Shown here: in pieces, positions 6,124 through 7,580 of the stretch
How the letters are laid out: every line of letters begins with the position of its first letter
Numbering within the stretch: the stretch's first letter is position 1
From: JAYQUR01 sp038133505
GTDB taxonomy: Bacteria; Pseudomonadota; Alphaproteobacteria; MPNO01; UBA830
Reading direction: 5' to 3'
DNA: 7,580 bases
Assembly: GCA_038133505.1 (NCBI GenBank)
Contig: JAYPTI010000149.1
Span: 1-7,580 of the forward strand
The notes under the pieces: generated by a model
The model's database searches: none
What the model was told of the DNA's origin: nothing
What the model saw: only the letters and a program-made list of their open reading frames with translations
Translations under genes and position numbers: made by a program

Positions 6124-7001
6124 GCACGAAGATCAAGACCGTCGGCGTCTGCGGCGCGGGCGGAACGATGGGCGCGGGCATCGCCATCGTCGCCGCGCGG
6201 GCGGGCTTCGAGACCGTCTGCTTCGACACGGCGACCGAAGGGCTCGACCGCGCGCGCGCCGAGACCGACGGGTTCTTCGGCAAGTCCGTCGAGCGCGGCA
6301 AGATGACCGCCGAGGACAAGGACGCGACGATGGCGCGCCTTACGGCGACCACCGACATGGGCGACCTCGCCGCCTGCGACCTCGTCATCGAGGCGGTCTT
6401 CGAGGAGCTTTCGGTCAAGAAGACGCTCGTCGGCGAGCTCGACCGCATCTGCCCCGATCACACGATATTCGCCTCCAACACCTCGACCCTGTCGATTACA
6501 GAGATTGCGTCGGGCTGCGACCGGCAAGACCGCGTCGTCGGCATGCATTTCTGCCTGCCCGCGCAGCTGATGAAGCTGATCGAGATGTCGCCCGGCGTGA
6601 ACACGTCGGACGAGACGTTCGAAACGGCCTGGGCGTGGACCGAGGCGGCGGGCCAGATTCCCGTGAAGACGCAGGACAAGCCGGGCTTCATCCTCAACGC
6701 GCTGCTGGTGCCGTTCAACAACGACTGCATCCGCGCCGTCGAGGCCGGCGTCGCCGAGCCGGCCGACATCGACAACGCGATCAAGGCGGGGCTCGGCTAC
6801 CGGATGGGCCCGCTAGAGCTGATCGACCTTATCGGGCTCGACACCCAGATCCGCCTGTCGGAGGCGTTCTATCCGATCACACTCGATCCCCGCACCGCCG
6901 CCCCGCCGCTGCTGCGCCGCATGGTCGCCGCCGGTCGATTGGGGCGGAAATCGGGCGCCGGGTTCTTTGATTATGTCGGCAGCGGCATGTACGGGGGCTG
7001 A
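6120..7001 (+). CDS. 3-hydroxyacyl-CoA dehydrogenase (NAD-binding plus C-terminal domain)
   Basis: A 293-residue 3-hydroxyacyl-CoA dehydrogenase of usual length, oxidising a 3-hydroxyacyl-CoA to the 3-oxoacyl-CoA. The N-terminal Rossmann domain spans about 5-185, with D36 ending the second strand (NAD preference). The C-terminal 3HCDH domain spans about 188-285. Catalytic residues align as S122, H143, E155 (twelve after the His, as in the family) and N193 in GFILN. There are two oddities. The nucleotide loop reads GAGGTMGAG (12-20), one glycine longer than the family's usual GAGTMGxG. The normally conserved HFFNP is HFCLP (143-147). It starts in the second copy of the tandem repeat after the acyl-CoA dehydrogenase and ends four bases before the companion gene. 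It likely acts in beta-oxidation after ring opening, or on the ring hydroxyl alongside the SDR. Confidence 0.87.
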   Translation: MSTKIKTVGVCGAGGTMGAGIAIVAARAGFETVCFDTATEGLDRARAETDGFFGKSVERGKMTAEDKDATMARLTATTDMGDLAACDLVIEAVFEELSVKKTLVGELDRICPDHTIFASNTSTLSITEIASGCDRQDRVVGMHFCLPAQLMKLIEMSPGVNTSDETFETAWAWTEAAGQIPVKTQDKPGFILNALLVPFNNDCIRAVEAGVAEPADIDNAIKAGLGYRMGPLELIDLIGLDTQIRLSEAFYPITLDPRTAAPPLLRRMVAAGRLGRKSGAGFFDYVGSGMYGG

Positions 7002-7005
7002 GACG

Positions 7006-7580
7006 ATGGCATACGAAATCGTCCGCGACGGCCTCAGCCGCTCCTTCCCCGACGGCGACGCGTTTCTCGACGGCGCGACACCGGGCGGCGACGTGCTGCT
7101 TTATCTTGGCACGCCGACCGCGACCGTCGCGCCCGAGGCCAGCCGCAAGGCGGTGCTCGTCGAGCTCGGCACCGAAAGCCTCGGCGTCCACACCGGCGAG
7201 AGCGCCGGCGAGGAAGGCTCCAACGTGCTCGGCTTCGCGCGCTACCGGAACGGCGACGACCCGCCGTCGGCCCTGATCGAACTGGTCAGCCAGCCCGCCA
7301 GCGACGCAGCCGCCATCGAAGCGGCCAAGGCAATGTTCGAGGAAGCCGGCTTCGCCGTCTGCGTCTGCAGCGACCAGCCCGGCCGCATCGTCGACCGGCT
7401 GGTCCGGCCGAAATACAACGCGGCGCTGCGGTTCCTCGACGAGGGCCTCGCAACGGCGAAGGACATGGACCTGACCTGCAAGATGGGCCTCGGCTATCCG
7501 GACGGGCCGATCGAGCGGCTCGAACGCGGCGGGCTCGAAAACCACTACGACGTCACGCAGGCGCTGTTCGAGACGTTCGG
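7006..7580 (+). CDS. 3HCDH-type companion protein: reduced Rossmann-like domain plus 3HCDH C-terminal domain (partial)
   Basis: The frame is open from ATG 7006 to the window edge (191 codons, no stop). Residues 1 to about 95 have a Rossmann-like pattern of hydrophobic strands (VLLYLG, AVLVELG, ALIELV) but no GxGxxG, matching the reduced Rossmann domain found in the second half of PaaH-type dehydrogenases. Residues from about 97 continue as a 3HCDH C-terminal domain: DQPGRIVDRLVRPKYNAALRF (123-143), then DEGLAT and GLGYPDGPIERL (161-172). It has no Ser-His-Glu catalytic set of its own. PaaH-like proteins carry NAD domain, C-domain, reduced domain and second C-domain in one chain of about 475-510 residues; here the last two appear as a separate gene four bases after the first two. 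It probably forms part of the same enzyme. The upstream GGGGG run is only a weak ribosome binding site. Confidence 0.75.
   Translation, partial: MAYEIVRDGLSRSFPDGDAFLDGATPGGDVLLYLGTPTATVAPEASRKAVLVELGTESLGVHTGESAGEEGSNVLGFARYRNGDDPPSALIELVSQPASDAAAIEAAKAMFEEAGFAVCVCSDQPGRIVDRLVRPKYNAALRFLDEGLATAKDMDLTCKMGLGYPDGPIERLERGGLENHYDVTQALFETF

Noticed and set aside
4197..6548. Very long antisense open frame (783 codons)
   Set aside because: It lies opposite the SDR, acyl-CoA dehydrogenase and part of the 3HCDH, all with complete catalytic motifs. Its translation is Arg/Ala/Asp/His-rich and low in recognisable motifs, as expected of the complement of GC-rich codons.
1039..7580. Steroid ring C/D degradation operon (EchA20/FadD3/IpdF-like)
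   Set aside because: Gene types overlap, but IpdA/IpdB-like CoA-transferase and IpdC-like genes are absent and the crotonase loop looks like BadI. It is not fully excluded without the flanks.
1..7580. CRISPR array, tRNA, rRNA, insertion sequence or phage elements
   Set aside because: No regularly spaced repeats, clover-leaf sequence, rRNA-like stretch, transposase motif or terminal inverted repeats were seen.

Overview
The window is a compact, GC-rich stretch (clearly above 60% G+C by eye, with strong G/C bias at third codon positions) that is almost entirely coding. Base composition, protein style and the R. palustris-like gene set suggest a proteobacterium, most likely an alphaproteobacterium. 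That placement is inference; no rRNA or other taxonomic marker is present.

Layout: one gene points left and runs off the left edge (926 down to 3). It encodes a cytoplasmic reductive-dehalogenase-like protein with two [4Fe-4S] motifs. A 112-bp divergent intergenic region (927-1038) carries a perfect 7-bp inverted repeat around a TTGCAA core and a repeated CGAGGCAA octamer. Everything after it points right and looks like one operon: a BadI-type 2-oxocycloalkane-carboxyl-CoA ring hydrolase (1039-1818), an acyl-CoA synthetase (1821-3443), an enoyl-CoA hydratase (3443-4210), a short-chain dehydrogenase (4203-4919), an acyl-CoA dehydrogenase (4932-6098), a 3-hydroxyacyl-CoA dehydrogenase (6120-7001) and the start of a second 3HCDH-type protein without a nucleotide-binding motif (7006 to the right edge). 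Junctions range from an 8-bp overlap to a 21-bp gap, and I see no internal terminator.

Together the rightward genes supply every step of a cyclohexanecarboxylate-type (Ali/Bad) route: CoA activation, alpha,beta-dehydrogenation, hydration, oxidation of the ring hydroxyl, hydrolytic ring opening to a dicarboxyl-CoA, and oxidation of the opened chain. The actual substrate is not readable from sequence. The most interesting points are the divergently paired reductive-dehalogenase-like gene, the apparent two-gene version of a PaaH-type dehydrogenase, unusual residues in the first dehydrogenase and in the ring hydrolase, and a small tandem duplication that separated two genes. There is no CRISPR array, tRNA, rRNA, insertion sequence or phage gene, and no gene-free stretch over 300 bases.
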